A stretch of DNA of 53,830 nucleotides from an uncultured bacterium (GTDB taxonomy: Bacteria; Vulcanimicrobiota; Vulcanimicrobiia; Vulcanimicrobiales; Vulcanimicrobiaceae), in NCBI GenBank assembly GCA_903829325.1, contig CAIKPM010000020.1, forward strand, positions 1 to 53,830. The letters run 5' to 3'. Each line of letters opens with the position of its first letter. Positions within the stretch are counted from its first letter, which is position 1. Of the stretch, positions 7,718-16,314 are shown piece after piece. The translations under genes were made by a program, and so were the position numbers. The notes under the pieces are model-generated. The model was not told the origin of the DNA. It ran no database searches and saw nothing but the letters and a program-made list of their open reading frames with translations.

Positions 7718-8715
7718 GCTTCTCCTTTTTGCTCGAGCAGTCCGGCGGCAGCCGTGAGAATCGGTTCTAGCGCTAGCTCGCGTACGCAGGCAAAATCAGG
7801 GCAATTTTCTTTGGTATGAGCAGCGGGGCAAGGATAGCTGTTGCGGACCACCGCAGTGCGCGGCCCTAAGGGATGCCAACGCGCCGGTTCATCGGGACGC
7901 ATCAGAAACAGGCCAAGGGTGGGTGCGCCCGTTGCTGCCGCGAGGTGCATGGGGCCGCTATCCATCGCGATCACAAGTTTCGCTTGTTCGGCTAGGGCGG
8001 CAAAAACGGGGAGGGTCGTTTCCCCAGCGAGGTTGATGGCGCCGGTACGCCGCGCAATGCCGTTCAGTGCTGGGGCTTCGGCGGCGCTGCCGGTGAGCAG
8101 CACGGGCCGCGCAAAGCGTTCACGCAGACCAAGAGTTAGTCGTGCGAATGCACTGAACGGCCAGCCTGCGCGCTCACGGGCGATTCCGCGGGTCGAGTGT
8201 AAGATAATGTATTCACCGCTGCTGAGTTCGTATTTGCCCAGGAGGAGGGTGGCGGTGCTTCGAGCGTTTGTATCAACCAGAGACAGCGGTTGGATGGGGC
8301 CGTCACAGCCGAGCGCACGCGCGTAGTCGAGCAAGAACTCGACCCAATGCGTCGTGTGATCACCGCTTTCACTCGCGAGAGCAATTTGTTTGGTAAAGAG
8401 TGGTGAGTAGAGTCGCCGCGCTTGCCCGACCCGTTCCGGGATGCGGGCTAACGCGAGGGCATACGCATTGCGGGCTGTAGCCCAGGTAACGATCGCGGCA
8501 TCGAAGTTGCCGGCGCGTAAACGATTCACGAGGTCGAGCAAATTACCAGTATCTGTCCAGACCTCATCCGCAACGTGAGGGCTGATCACTGCTTGATGAC
8601 CGGGTTGGGTGAGCGCAGTAATATGCTCATAGCGCTGCCGCAACGCTCGCATCACGGGTGTCGCTAGAAACACATCGCCAATTCCGCCGCCGTTACAGAC
8701 GACTAGTGCGCGCAT
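7714..8715 (-). CDS. Family 9 glycosyltransferase, heptosyltransferase-like (333 aa)
   Basis: Start set at the ATG at 8715 because the protein then begins MRALVVCNGGGIGDVFLATP, the conserved GT9 N-terminus; the open frame to 8829 adds only a basic sequence unlike the family. The nucleotide-sugar signature is VIAMDSGPMHLAAATGAPT, with GLF and WHPLGP nearby. The C-terminal region contains a Cys-rich stretch (CPAAHTKENCPDFACV), as seen in many GT9 enzymes of O-antigen or core assembly. Four bases separate it from the aldo/keto reductase gene, and it overlaps the next GT2 by four bases. Probably transfers heptose or another ADP-sugar; acceptor unknown. Confidence 0.86.
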   Translation of the reverse strand: MRALVVCNGGGIGDVFLATPVMRALRQRYEHITALTQPGHQAVISPHVADEVWTDTGNLLDLVNRLRAGNFDAAIVTWATARNAYALALARIPERVGQARRLYSPLFTKQIALASESGDHTTHWVEFLLDYARALGCDGPIQPLSLVDTNARSTATLLLGKYELSSGEYIILHSTRGIARERAGWPFSAFARLTLGLRERFARPVLLTGSAAEAPALNGIARRTGAINLAGETTLPVFAALAEQAKLVIAMDSGPMHLAAATGAPTLGLFLMRPDEPARWHPLGPRTAVVRNSYPCPAAHTKENCPDFACVRELALEPILTAAAGLLEQKGEA

Positions 8716-8719
8716 GCGG

Positions 8720-9550
8720 TTAGTTGGTTGGGAGCGGACCGTTGCGCTCGCGCAACGGGGCAGCAGCGTTAATGGCGGCGATCTCTTCGTCGGTGAGTTC
8801 CACGTAAGCAGCTTGCGCGTTGGCTTCAACGTGGGCGATGGTGGCGGCTTTGGGGATCACAAATACGTCGGATGTGCGCAATAAAAAAGCCAAGGCAATG
8901 GCTGAGGCCGGCACCTTGTGGCGCTCGCCGATAGTCTGCAAGGTGCTTTCGTAGCGCGCCATCCCACCGAGCGGTGTATACGCCACCAGCGCGCTCTTGT
9001 GCGCTTGCGCCCAGGGTAATTCGTGGCTTTCAACCGTGCGTTCTTCGAGATTATAGAGGACTTGGTTGCAAGCGATGCTGGTCTGGCGCAACGCTGCTTG
9101 TGCTTCACGCAGATCCCACGGATCCAGATTGCTCACACCAAGCGCGCGAATTTTGCCCTGGCTGACGAGCTGCTCGAGGCCTTCCATGGTTTCGGCTAAA
9201 TCGCCATCACCGCGCCAATGCAGTAGGTAACAATCGAGTTCCGAAACGCCCAGTCGTCGTAAGCTGCCTTCGCACGCAGCTTGGAGTTTTTTGCGCCCTC
9301 CATTTTGCGGCAGTACTTTCGAGACCAGAAAGAGTTGTTCACGCGGGAAGCCACGGATTGCTTCGCCGACTAATTCTTCCGAACGGCCTTTGCCATACGT
9401 CTCGGCAGTATCAATGTGGGTCATTCCTAAGGATAGTCCATGCCTCAATGCCGCAACATCGGGAATTGGCCAGGTGCCTTGCCCGACAATCGCCACTGGG
9501 CGTTGCGTGGTGCCAAACAGGCGCGTGGGCATCTGCATACGCTTATCCAT
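8720..9550 (-). CDS. Aldo/keto reductase (276 aa)
   Basis: NADPH-dependent carbonyl reductase of the AKR superfamily. Visible features are the catalytic set Asp (HIDTAETYG), Tyr in ETYG, Lys in VSKVLPQNGG and His in YLLHWRG, plus the cofactor-end motif VIPKAATIAHVEANAQA. The chosen ATG at 9550 overlaps the hldD stop by eight bases. Placement between hldD and heptosyltransferase genes suggests a job on a sugar or sugar nucleotide, but AKRs are often passengers and the substrate cannot be read. The length matches single-domain bacterial AKRs. Confidence 0.9.
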   Translation of the reverse strand: MDKRMQMPTRLFGTTQRPVAIVGQGTWPIPDVAALRHGLSLGMTHIDTAETYGKGRSEELVGEAIRGFPREQLFLVSKVLPQNGGRKKLQAACEGSLRRLGVSELDCYLLHWRGDGDLAETMEGLEQLVSQGKIRALGVSNLDPWDLREAQAALRQTSIACNQVLYNLEERTVESHELPWAQAHKSALVAYTPLGGMARYESTLQTIGERHKVPASAIALAFLLRTSDVFVIPKAATIAHVEANAQAAYVELTDEEIAAINAAAPLRERNGPLPTN

Positions 9551-10580
9551 AGGCGGGATCCATGCGCCGATCACCGGCGAGGTACGGCAAATAATCAAAA
9601 ATTGCCTCACGCAATGGCGTCATTTCTCGGGTGTAGCCGACTGCGCGTAAGCGCTGGAGCGAGGCGATTGTTGAATATTGATACGCCGAGCGTAGCGCGA
9701 TCGGCATGTCGATGTAGGCGATTTGTGGTGGGCGTTGCATCGCGGCGAAGACGTGCTCCATGAGCGCGTTCCACGTGCTTGGGGTGCCTGACCCAAGATT
9801 GTAGAGTCCGTGTGCTTGCGGCGTGGCGGCTAAATACAACGTTGCATCGACGGCGTCTTTGACATAGAGAAAATCACGCTGTTGTTCGCCGTCGCGATAA
9901 TCCGGACGGTGGCTACGAAACAGTTCCATGACATCTTTGCTTTGCAATTGCTCGTACGCTTTGGCAATCACGCTGCGCATGTCACCTTTGTGAGCTTCAT
10001 TAGGTCCAAACACGTTGAAGTATTTGAGGCCTACGCAGTGGGGTAACAGCCCTTCGCGTTCAGCGTAGAGGTCAAACAAATGTTTTGAATACGCGTACAT
10101 ATTGACCGGGCGTAAATTACGCAGTGGTTCGGTGTCATCTAAAATGTTTTCGCGTTGGCCGTAGGTTGCTGCGCTTGATGCATACACAAAACGTGTTTTG
10201 CTGGAAAGCGCTACTGCCGCAAGGCGTTTGGTGTATTCGTAATTATTGCGCAAGAGATATTGGGCGTCTGTTTCGAGCGTGCGTGAGCATGCCCCGAGAT
10301 GAATCACGGTGCGGATTGATCCAAAATGTTGTAGTCCATGCGCTTCCACTTTGTCTAAAAAATCATCGGCGTCGCAGTATTCGTGAAACGCTAAGGGTAC
10401 GAGATTACGGAATTTTTGGCTTTTTCCTAAGCGATCAACCAGCACGATATCATTCATGCCCGCCCGGTTGAGGGCCCACACGAGGGCGCTGCCAATAAAA
10501 CCCGCTGCTCCCGTCACAATAATGCGGCCTTCGGGAATACGCGTTGGTTGAAAATCGGCAAGCCAGGCTGACTGCGTCAC
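9543..10580 (-). CDS. hldD: ADP-L-glycero-D-manno-heptose 6-epimerase (345 aa)
   Basis: Final step of ADP-heptose synthesis, converting ADP-D,D-heptose to ADP-L,D-heptose. It is an extended SDR with the Rossmann motif GAAGFIGS near 24-31, LVDRLGKSQKFRNL (typical of HldD), the active-site Ser region ASSAATYG, and YAYSKHLFDLY carrying the Tyr-x3-Lys pair. FNVFGPNEAHKGDMRSV and HRPDYRDGEQQRDFLYVKD are further HldD hallmarks. It lies in one operon with gmhA, gmhB and both hldE halves, so the whole pathway is present. Nine bases separate it from the downstream GT9 gene's far neighbour at 10590. Confidence 0.95.
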   Translation of the reverse strand: MTQSAWLADFQPTRIPEGRIIVTGAAGFIGSALVWALNRAGMNDIVLVDRLGKSQKFRNLVPLAFHEYCDADDFLDKVEAHGLQHFGSIRTVIHLGACSRTLETDAQYLLRNNYEYTKRLAAVALSSKTRFVYASSAATYGQRENILDDTEPLRNLRPVNMYAYSKHLFDLYAEREGLLPHCVGLKYFNVFGPNEAHKGDMRSVIAKAYEQLQSKDVMELFRSHRPDYRDGEQQRDFLYVKDAVDATLYLAATPQAHGLYNLGSGTPSTWNALMEHVFAAMQRPPQIAYIDMPIALRSAYQYSTIASLQRLRAVGYTREMTPLREAIFDYLPYLAGDRRMDPAYG

Positions 10581-10589
10581 AACATGCTC

Positions 10590-11540
10590 CTAGGAGAAGA
10601 GGGTGAAAGGTTCATCGAGGCGTTCGCAAGCGCTTTGCACTGCTGCGGTAATGCCAATCTTGTGCAAAATGTCCATGGTATACAAAATAGAAGGCGATGC
10701 CCAAGGGCGCCAACGGTTTTGGAGCCGTGTAGGCGTGTCGGCTGGGAAGCAATCGATCACCTTGGTACCAATCATGCCGGCAACGTGAGCTGCACCCGTA
10801 TCAGGGGTGAGGAGTATTGCCGCGGAGCCGAGCCGCTCCACCCAGGTTTGGGCAGTGTGGTGACGTTCAATGGCAACCTCACACCGTTTTTCCAGCGCGA
10901 CGAGAAATCGTTCTTCGCTGGCTGCGCCTAGGCAGCGCATGCTTGGAACGCGTTGGAAGAGTTCACGCAGCATGCGCGCAAGCGTATCGATATCACCGAA
11001 GCTCAGCCATTTCTGGGTGACCTGTACTGCGAGCACTCGCTGACGAGCTGGGGCGACGCGGAAAAAAAGATGTCGCAATCGCTCGAGATCACGCGTCGGT
11101 TGGGCTTCTGGATGGAGCTGGCGACCTAAGCGAAAGAGCATTGTGGCTTCGTGTTCTCCTCCAATACTGAGGCCGCGCCAACGAACGTCGGTGCAGATCT
11201 TGCGGACCCACCAGCTCTTCAGCGGTTTGCCGAAGCCGTTCCAAAACCCGATGCGTCGGCGTATCCCAGCCCGCTCCGCTAAGGTGTAACCATAGGCTTT
11301 TTCGGTGGCAATAAGGGCAATATCGTACTCTCGGGCCAGCAGATCGGGCAAAACGCTATGCGGCTGTTCAAGATCTTCGACAACATGGCTACGCACCACA
11401 TCGCTCCGAAAGAGGCCTACAGCGGGCGGGGAAACGACGAGGCCAAGGGTGTGGCCGGCATCACGCAGAGCGGCAAGCAGGGGTGCAAGGTTGACCGTAT
11501 CGCCTATGCCATCGTAGCGAATCACCACAATGTTAGCTAT
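10590..11540 (-). CDS. Family 9 glycosyltransferase with a possible ATA start (316 aa)
   Basis: Heptosyltransferase-like GT-B protein; the N-terminal region reads ANIVVIRYDGIGDTVNLAPL and the nucleotide-sugar signature is LLTPDTGAAHVAGMIGTKV. The first conventional start is GTG at 11528, but that removes ANI, conserved in GT9 proteins. It also leaves the only ribosome-binding site (AAGGAG) 18 bases away. An ATA at 11540 sits six bases after AAGGAG and overlaps the upstream stop as ATAG, mirroring the ATGA overlaps elsewhere in the operon. I therefore give the ATA boundary, with the GTG as fallback. The C-terminus ends DEPFTLFS. Confidence 0.8.
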   Translation of the reverse strand: MANIVVIRYDGIGDTVNLAPLLAALRDAGHTLGLVVSPPAVGLFRSDVVRSHVVEDLEQPHSVLPDLLAREYDIALIATEKAYGYTLAERAGIRRRIGFWNGFGKPLKSWWVRKICTDVRWRGLSIGGEHEATMLFRLGRQLHPEAQPTRDLERLRHLFFRVAPARQRVLAVQVTQKWLSFGDIDTLARMLRELFQRVPSMRCLGAASEERFLVALEKRCEVAIERHHTAQTWVERLGSAAILLTPDTGAAHVAGMIGTKVIDCFPADTPTRLQNRWRPWASPSILYTMDILHKIGITAAVQSACERLDEPFTLFS

Positions 11541-12406
11541 GACGGTCTCCTTGCTAATTCAGCGAGGTAGAGTCCGTCGAGGTACTGCTGGCGCGCGAAC
11601 GCGCGAACGAATTGCGGCACGCGGGGATTTTCGCTGAGTGCGACCAAGCCAGGCTGGATGGCTGGTGCGCTCCAGAGCGCGCTACGCCAACGGTTGAGCG
11701 CGTAGTCTCCCGTTGCCAAACGTACCCGTAGTTGCGGATGCTTGCTTGCGAATAAGAGCGCCATGCGGGCTTTTTCGCGGGTTCGTTGTGCCGCAGCATG
11801 GAGCGATTCCCACCCTGGTGGTTTGAGATGATAGACGTACGCATCCCAAGCGAAACGATGGTGCAGGCCTGCTTTGCGCAGGCGTACGCCGAGTTCAGTA
11901 TCTTCCCAGCCGTAGGCATGAAACGCTTCGTCAAAGCCGCCAACTTGCCGTAGTGCGCTGAGGCTGACGCTGGCGTTGCAGGTACAGAAAAAAGCGCGCG
12001 ATGAGTGATACCAAGAGGGCTGGGGGCGTTCTTGCGCAGCCGCGATGTTGAGGATCGGGCCGGTGACCACAGCCGAGTTTGTCGGGTCGGAGTGGGTCTT
12101 GGCATGCGCCGCTAAAAAATGCGGTGGGACGATCACGTCATCATCGATGAAGACCGCGAGATCGCCAGTTGCCTCCGCTATTCCGCGATTGCGTGCTCGA
12201 CCACGATGGGGCTGTTCCTCGTGGAAGCTGCGCAGGGGCAAGCGTGTGCTCGCTTCGGCAAGGAGGGTTGCGGTGGTGTCGGTAGAGCCGTTATCGATAA
12301 CGATGATCTCAAACCTTGGCGCCTGCTCTTGGGTCTGCAAAGCGGCCAGCGTTTGTTCTAAGCTGGCGCGACGATTACGCGTCGGGATGATCACAGAAAG
12401 CATCAT
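11537..12406 (-). CDS. Family 2 glycosyltransferase (289 aa)
   Basis: GT-A fold enzyme opening MMLSVIIPTRNRRASLEQTL, with IIVIDNGSTDTTATLL, the metal-binding FIDDDVIVP motif, CNASVSLSALRQVGGFDE and AYGWEDTELGVRLRKAG. Motifs match the GT2 gene at 6797 almost step for step, suggesting duplication within the operon. It overlaps the LpxB-like gene by four bases and contributes the AAGGAG that precedes the next GT9 gene. Cytosolic face of the inner membrane, sugar transfer to LPS core or a related glycan; specificity unknown. Confidence 0.87.
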   Translation of the reverse strand: MMLSVIIPTRNRRASLEQTLAALQTQEQAPRFEIIVIDNGSTDTTATLLAEASTRLPLRSFHEEQPHRGRARNRGIAEATGDLAVFIDDDVIVPPHFLAAHAKTHSDPTNSAVVTGPILNIAAAQERPQPSWYHSSRAFFCTCNASVSLSALRQVGGFDEAFHAYGWEDTELGVRLRKAGLHHRFAWDAYVYHLKPPGWESLHAAAQRTREKARMALLFASKHPQLRVRLATGDYALNRWRSALWSAPAIQPGLVALSENPRVPQFVRAFARQQYLDGLYLAELARRPS

Positions 12407-13614
12407 CTGGCGAGGAGCTCGAGCAGCGTGTTGGCCATGCGCTCGGTAGCGCCATGATGCGGCTGGTAGATGGCGCGCAGGTGCTGTTGGAGTTGGTCGC
12501 GCTGTTCGGGTTGATCGAAGAGTGCGAGTGCCGCTTGCGCGACTACTCCTGGGGTTAAGGTGCCCGTGAGTTCGGGCAGGACGAGCGCTCCAGCGTCCAT
12601 ATTCGGTTGCGTGAAATACGTAAAGCGCCGTGCAAAGGCAAGGACCGCGGCTCGCTTGAGCGGGGTGCCGAGGCCAGGCAGGCGATCAAGATAGGTCAGC
12701 GGGCCGTTCATCACGACTTTTTCAGGGATATTAAACGGCACACAGGCGATCGTGGGGACGCCTAAAGCTGCTAATTCGATGCATTTTGTGCCCGGAATTG
12801 TTATGGCGAGCTTTGAGCTTACTGCTGTTGCGAGGGCATTCTGGACGATGGGTATCGGAGTTTGACTCTCGTCCATAAGAATAGCGGGTTGGCCCGCAAG
12901 ATCGATCACTTGCCCTTGCTTGGCATACATCCGTGCATCGGTCGGCCCTTGCAACGCTTGGTGGATACTAGCAATCTCGGTGAAAGGAGAGATGCCGAAG
13001 CTGACGGGCAGCCCGGGACGCAGGCGTTGCAGTCGGCTCGCAGCGGTCGCAAAAAACGGTACGAGATGGGTGATTTCGTAGCGGCGTGAGCCCGGCAAAA
13101 AGACGATCCCATCCGCAATGGTGCTTTGAGTTGGTTGAGCTGCTTGGGCAATAGCGCCGTCGACAGCGAGGTTTCCCGTGATGGAAATGTGTTCACGAGC
13201 GATTGTTTTGGCGAGTAGCTCGGCGTTGGGCGTATCGAGAGCAAATGCATGGCTCACATGGCGTGCAAAGCTGCGCGGTGCATAGCGATACGCACACAAA
13301 TCCCCACCAAGGCGAGCGTGAAGCCGGGCCGCGTGCATTACGTCGCCGCCTAAATACAGCACGATGTCACAGGGACCGACTTGCTTGCTCCCGCCTAAGG
13401 CGAAGCGCAGGTAATCGCTGGGTTCGTGAATGGTGAGCATGGGCAACGACTCGCGTGCTACCGCACTTTCGCGGCCGGTGGCATAATCGTCCGGGACAAA
13501 AAAACAATGCAGTTCAAGTTCCGGTGCGAGCGTGTGCAGTGTCTGTACGAGTGGTCGAACCCAGCCGGCGAATTCACCTGGCCCATTACAGGTCATGGCG
13601 ATGCGTTGGGTCAT
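12403..13614 (-). CDS. Lipid-A-disaccharide synthase-related protein (403 aa)
   Basis: Related to LpxB (GT19), which joins UDP-diacylglucosamine and lipid X. Visible landmarks are CNGPGEFAGWVRPL at the N-terminus, LYLGGDVMHA in the middle, FLPGSRRYE, and IPGTKCIELAALGVP in the nucleotide-binding half. These are similar in order to LpxB but differ in wording; in particular the N-terminal GE-S/A-GD-hG signature of LpxB is replaced by GPGEFAGW. It may belong to the group of LpxB-related proteins of uncertain function known from cyanobacteria. Position beside heptose genes supports a role in lipid A or glycolipid assembly. Its stop overlaps the GT2 start, and its ATG overlaps the hldE-type gene (ATGA). 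Confidence 0.75.
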   Translation of the reverse strand: MTQRIAMTCNGPGEFAGWVRPLVQTLHTLAPELELHCFFVPDDYATGRESAVARESLPMLTIHEPSDYLRFALGGSKQVGPCDIVLYLGGDVMHAARLHARLGGDLCAYRYAPRSFARHVSHAFALDTPNAELLAKTIAREHISITGNLAVDGAIAQAAQPTQSTIADGIVFLPGSRRYEITHLVPFFATAASRLQRLRPGLPVSFGISPFTEIASIHQALQGPTDARMYAKQGQVIDLAGQPAILMDESQTPIPIVQNALATAVSSKLAITIPGTKCIELAALGVPTIACVPFNIPEKVVMNGPLTYLDRLPGLGTPLKRAAVLAFARRFTYFTQPNMDAGALVLPELTGTLTPGVVAQAALALFDQPEQRDQLQQHLRAIYQPHHGATERMANTLLELLAR

Positions 13615-14096
13615 GCGCGCTCCCGAATTTTGGCCAGCAGTTCGGTCGTGCTCAGACCAGCGCTATGAGGGGCCAGCGCGATCTGGCCGCCTCCGGATTC
13701 TACTGCGAAGCGTTCGGGGAGGTCTTCCAAACGATATTGGGCGCTTTTGACGTGGACATCTGGTTGTAAGAGCATAATCAGCTCGATCGGGGTCGATTCC
13801 CCAAAACCAACCACGAGATCGACCATGCGTAGTGCACTCAGAACAATTTGACGTTGAGCGAAGGGAACGATTGGGCGAGTTGGGCCTTTAAGGCGGGCGA
13901 CCGAAGCGTCATCGTTCAGACCGAGGATGAGGAGGTCGCCTTGGGCACGGGCCCAGGCGAGGTAGGCGATGTGCCCAGCATGTAGCACGTCAAAGCAGCC
14001 ATTGGTAAACACGACGCGTTGGCCGGCAACGCGCGCGTTCGCACGTACTTCAAGGGCTCGCGTGCGATCTGCGAGGTGGATGTCGGGTTCACTCAT
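13611..14096 (-). CDS. hldE: D-glycero-beta-D-manno-heptose 1-phosphate adenylyltransferase (161 aa)
   Basis: Corresponds to the C-terminal domain of HldE (RfaE domain II), here a separate gene. It transfers AMP to heptose-1-phosphate to give ADP-D,D-heptose. The nucleotidyltransferase motif is FTNGCFDVLHAGHIAYL (HxGH), followed by GLNDDASVARLKGPTRPI and AQRQIVLSALRMVD, typical of the family. The start at 14096 overlaps the kinase stop by eight bases (ATGAGTGA), so the two halves are translationally coupled. The longer frame to 14111 adds only a few residues inside the kinase gene. Confidence 0.93.
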   Translation of the reverse strand: MSEPDIHLADRTRALEVRANARVAGQRVVFTNGCFDVLHAGHIAYLAWARAQGDLLILGLNDDASVARLKGPTRPIVPFAQRQIVLSALRMVDLVVGFGESTPIELIMLLQPDVHVKSAQYRLEDLPERFAVESGGGQIALAPHSAGLSTTELLAKIRERA

Positions 14097-15078
14097 CGGG
14101 CAAGGCCTCAAGAAACGCGATGATTTCGGCTGAGCTGGCTGTTGCGGTCCCTAATTTTTCGACGACGACCCCAGCGGATAAATTCGCGAGCTGTAGAGCC
14201 TGTAAAATCGGCGCACCCGCGGCTAGCGCCAGGGTGAGTACCGCCGTCACGGTATCGCCAGCGCCGCTGACGTCAAACACAGTGCGGGCCACCGAGGGAA
14301 TCAGCGCGCGTTCGCCGTCGGCTCCGAATAAGGCCATGCCACGTTCACCTAGCGTAATGACGACGTAGCGGCAGTGGAGGCGTTCAAGCAAGTGCAAGCC
14401 AGCGTCGGTTAATTGCGCGTCATTATTAATCTCAATACCCGTAGCGCCAGCAGCCTCGAACACGTTGGGGGCCACGCATGTCACACCAGCAAAGAGATCG
14501 ATATTCTTGGGTTTTGGATCCGCAATAATAATTTTTCCGCGTAAGGCCTGTTCAACCACGGCCCGCGAAAAAACGCCTTTGGCATAGTCACTTAAGACGA
14601 CTGCATCGTAGGCCGCGATACTCGCAGCAAGCGGTGCACAAAAGCTGGCGATTACGCTTTGGCTTAAGGGCGCTGATGACTCCCAATCTGCCCGGACGAC
14701 TTGCTGGTTATGGGCCACGATGCGTGTTTTTCGTGTAGTAGGGCGGTCGCTCACTCGGAGGACGAGTTCGTGATTGACGTTTTCCTCGCCCAGCATCGAT
14801 AGCACACGTTCACCTTCGGCATCTTGTCCGACGATGCTGGCGAAAGAAACCGTTGCACCGAGTGCGCGCAAATTGTTTGCCACGTTGCCCGCCCCACCTA
14901 AGGTGAACGAATGATCGTTAACGGCGACGACCGGTACGGGCGCTTCGGGTGAAATTCGGGAGACATGGCCCCAAATCCACTCGTCGATCATCACGTCTCC
15001 GACGACGAGCACGCGACGTTGGCGCATGAGATGTAAGAATGCTTTCGCATCGCTCGCTGCTAATGGTTCAAGAGACAT
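14089..15078 (-). CDS. hldE: D-glycero-beta-D-manno-heptose-7-phosphate kinase (329 aa)
   Basis: Corresponds to the N-terminal kinase domain of HldE (RfaE domain I), a ribokinase/PfkB-type fold. It phosphorylates heptose-7-phosphate at C1. Seen: VLVVGDVMIDEWIWGHVSRI at the start, GGAGNVANNLRALGA for substrate binding, LSDYAKGVF, and the catalytic anion hole DVSGAGDTVTA near the C-terminus. The start chosen is the ATG at 15078, where family similarity begins. It overlaps the gmhB stop by 11 bases. The frame open to 15225 overlaps gmhB and is not used. Splitting of kinase and transferase into two genes is common outside enterobacteria. Confidence 0.93.
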   Translation of the reverse strand: MSLEPLAASDAKAFLHLMRQRRVLVVGDVMIDEWIWGHVSRISPEAPVPVVAVNDHSFTLGGAGNVANNLRALGATVSFASIVGQDAEGERVLSMLGEENVNHELVLRVSDRPTTRKTRIVAHNQQVVRADWESSAPLSQSVIASFCAPLAASIAAYDAVVLSDYAKGVFSRAVVEQALRGKIIIADPKPKNIDLFAGVTCVAPNVFEAAGATGIEINNDAQLTDAGLHLLERLHCRYVVITLGERGMALFGADGERALIPSVARTVFDVSGAGDTVTAVLTLALAAGAPILQALQLANLSAGVVVEKLGTATASSAEIIAFLEALPDE

Positions 15079-15601
15079 GCCTGAGCACCCATTCTGCTGC
15101 ATCGAAAAGTGTGGGGACGATAGCGTCAGGTTTTGGCCCATCGTAGGTGCGTCCCCCTGTGGTAACCAGCACGCCCGGAATACCCGCCGCATGACCTGCG
15201 GCAATGTCACTCCCCCGATCGCCAATCATCACGCTGCGGGTTAAATCGATGTGTTGTTCGGCTGCTGCGCGCAAAATGAGCCCAGGCAGTGGTTTGCGGC
15301 AGGTGCAGCCGCTTTCCAGGTGTGGGCAATAGTACAGTCCATTCAGACTCGCACCTTGGGTTGCGAGGAGACGATCTAAAGCGGTACCGATTTGCGTAAC
15401 GGTTGTTTCGGGAAAAAGTCCGCGGGCGACGCCGGATTGATTCGTGATAACAATCCGCTGATAGTTGGCGCGCTCGAAACGTTGCAACGCTGCGGGAACG
15501 GTGGGCAAAATACGGATTGCGCTGGCTTCGCGCAGATAGCCGGTGTCTTCGATGAGCGTGCCGTCACGATCGAGGAAAACTGCAGGTTGCGCGTCCGCCA
15601 T
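15068..15601 (-). CDS. gmhB: D-glycero-D-manno-heptose 1,7-bisphosphate phosphatase (177 aa)
   Basis: HAD-family phosphatase removing the C7 phosphate of heptose-1,7-bisphosphate. The nucleophile motif FLDRDGTLIED is at about 9-19, TNQSGVARG is motif II, the zinc loop CPHLESGCTCRKP has the Cys-His-Cys-Cys pattern of GmhB, and MIGDRGSDIAAG is motif IV. Start ATG at 15601 is preceded directly by AAGGA; this spacing is very short, but no other start fits the family N-terminus MADAQPAVFLDRDG. Seven bases downstream of gmhA in the same operon. Confidence 0.93.
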   Translation of the reverse strand: MADAQPAVFLDRDGTLIEDTGYLREASAIRILPTVPAALQRFERANYQRIVITNQSGVARGLFPETTVTQIGTALDRLLATQGASLNGLYYCPHLESGCTCRKPLPGLILRAAAEQHIDLTRSVMIGDRGSDIAAGHAAGIPGVLVTTGGRTYDGPKPDAIVPTLFDAAEWVLRHVS

Positions 15602-15608
15602 TCCTTCG

Positions 15609-16211
15609 CTATTTTTCGAGCGGTCCAAAAATGAGTGCTTGTTCGACGAGGTCGCAAATAATATGGCCAAACGTAATGTGCACTTCTTGAATGATCGCGG
15701 AGTAGCCAGATGGCCCAAGGAGGGTCAAATCTGCAACTTCGCCCACACGTCCGCCGCCGTTGCCAGTAAAGGCGACGGTAACTGCTGCCTGCTGCTTCGC
15801 GGCTTCGAGCGCAAGCACGATATTGGGTGAGTTGCCGCTGGTGGTGATGCCAATCACGACATCGCCAGGGCGAGCATGGGCCTCCACTTGTCGGGAAAAA
15901 ACGCGATCATAGCCAAAATCATTCGCGATCGCCGTGACGGCGGAGCTGTTGGTTGAGAGGGCTTCCGACGGATAGCCCTTGCGTTCGCGCAGGAAGCGAC
16001 CGCTAAATTCTGCCGCAAGATGTTGGGCATCGGCGGCACTGCCGCCATTGCCGCACCAGAGAACCTTGTTACCGGCTTGAAAAGCGGTGATAAGGGCTTG
16101 AGCGATCGCTTGAACCTGTGCTTCGTAGTGTGGAGCATGAAGCAGTCCGGAGCGGTCAGCGAGGAGAGCAGAAAAATCGCGCCGTCTTCGATAGTCAGTG
16201 TTCTGTTGCAC
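15609..16211 (-). CDS. gmhA: Sedoheptulose-7-phosphate isomerase (200 aa)
   Basis: First committed step of heptose synthesis, converting sedoheptulose-7-phosphate to D-glycero-D-manno-heptose-7-phosphate. It is a SIS-domain protein with NKVLWCGNGGSAADAQHLAAEFSGRF (contains the catalytic Glu of AEFSGR), ITTSGNSPN for phosphate binding, and EVHITFGHIICDLVE with the catalytic His. The only usable start is GTG at 16211, with no good ribosome-binding site. First gene of the long LPS operon, divergent from the GGDEF-EAL gene; the 103-base gap must hold both promoters. Confidence 0.93.
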   Translation of the reverse strand: MQQNTDYRRRRDFSALLADRSGLLHAPHYEAQVQAIAQALITAFQAGNKVLWCGNGGSAADAQHLAAEFSGRFLRERKGYPSEALSTNSSAVTAIANDFGYDRVFSRQVEAHARPGDVVIGITTSGNSPNIVLALEAAKQQAAVTVAFTGNGGGRVGEVADLTLLGPSGYSAIIQEVHITFGHIICDLVEQALIFGPLEK

Positions 16212-16314
16212 GAGCAGCAGCGTTCCGTAGCGATATAGGTCAGCTCCTTGTTTTTCTTCCGCTTGCCGATAAACAGACGAGACGACCAGGCGGAACCTAG
16301 AAAGGAGCGATCGT

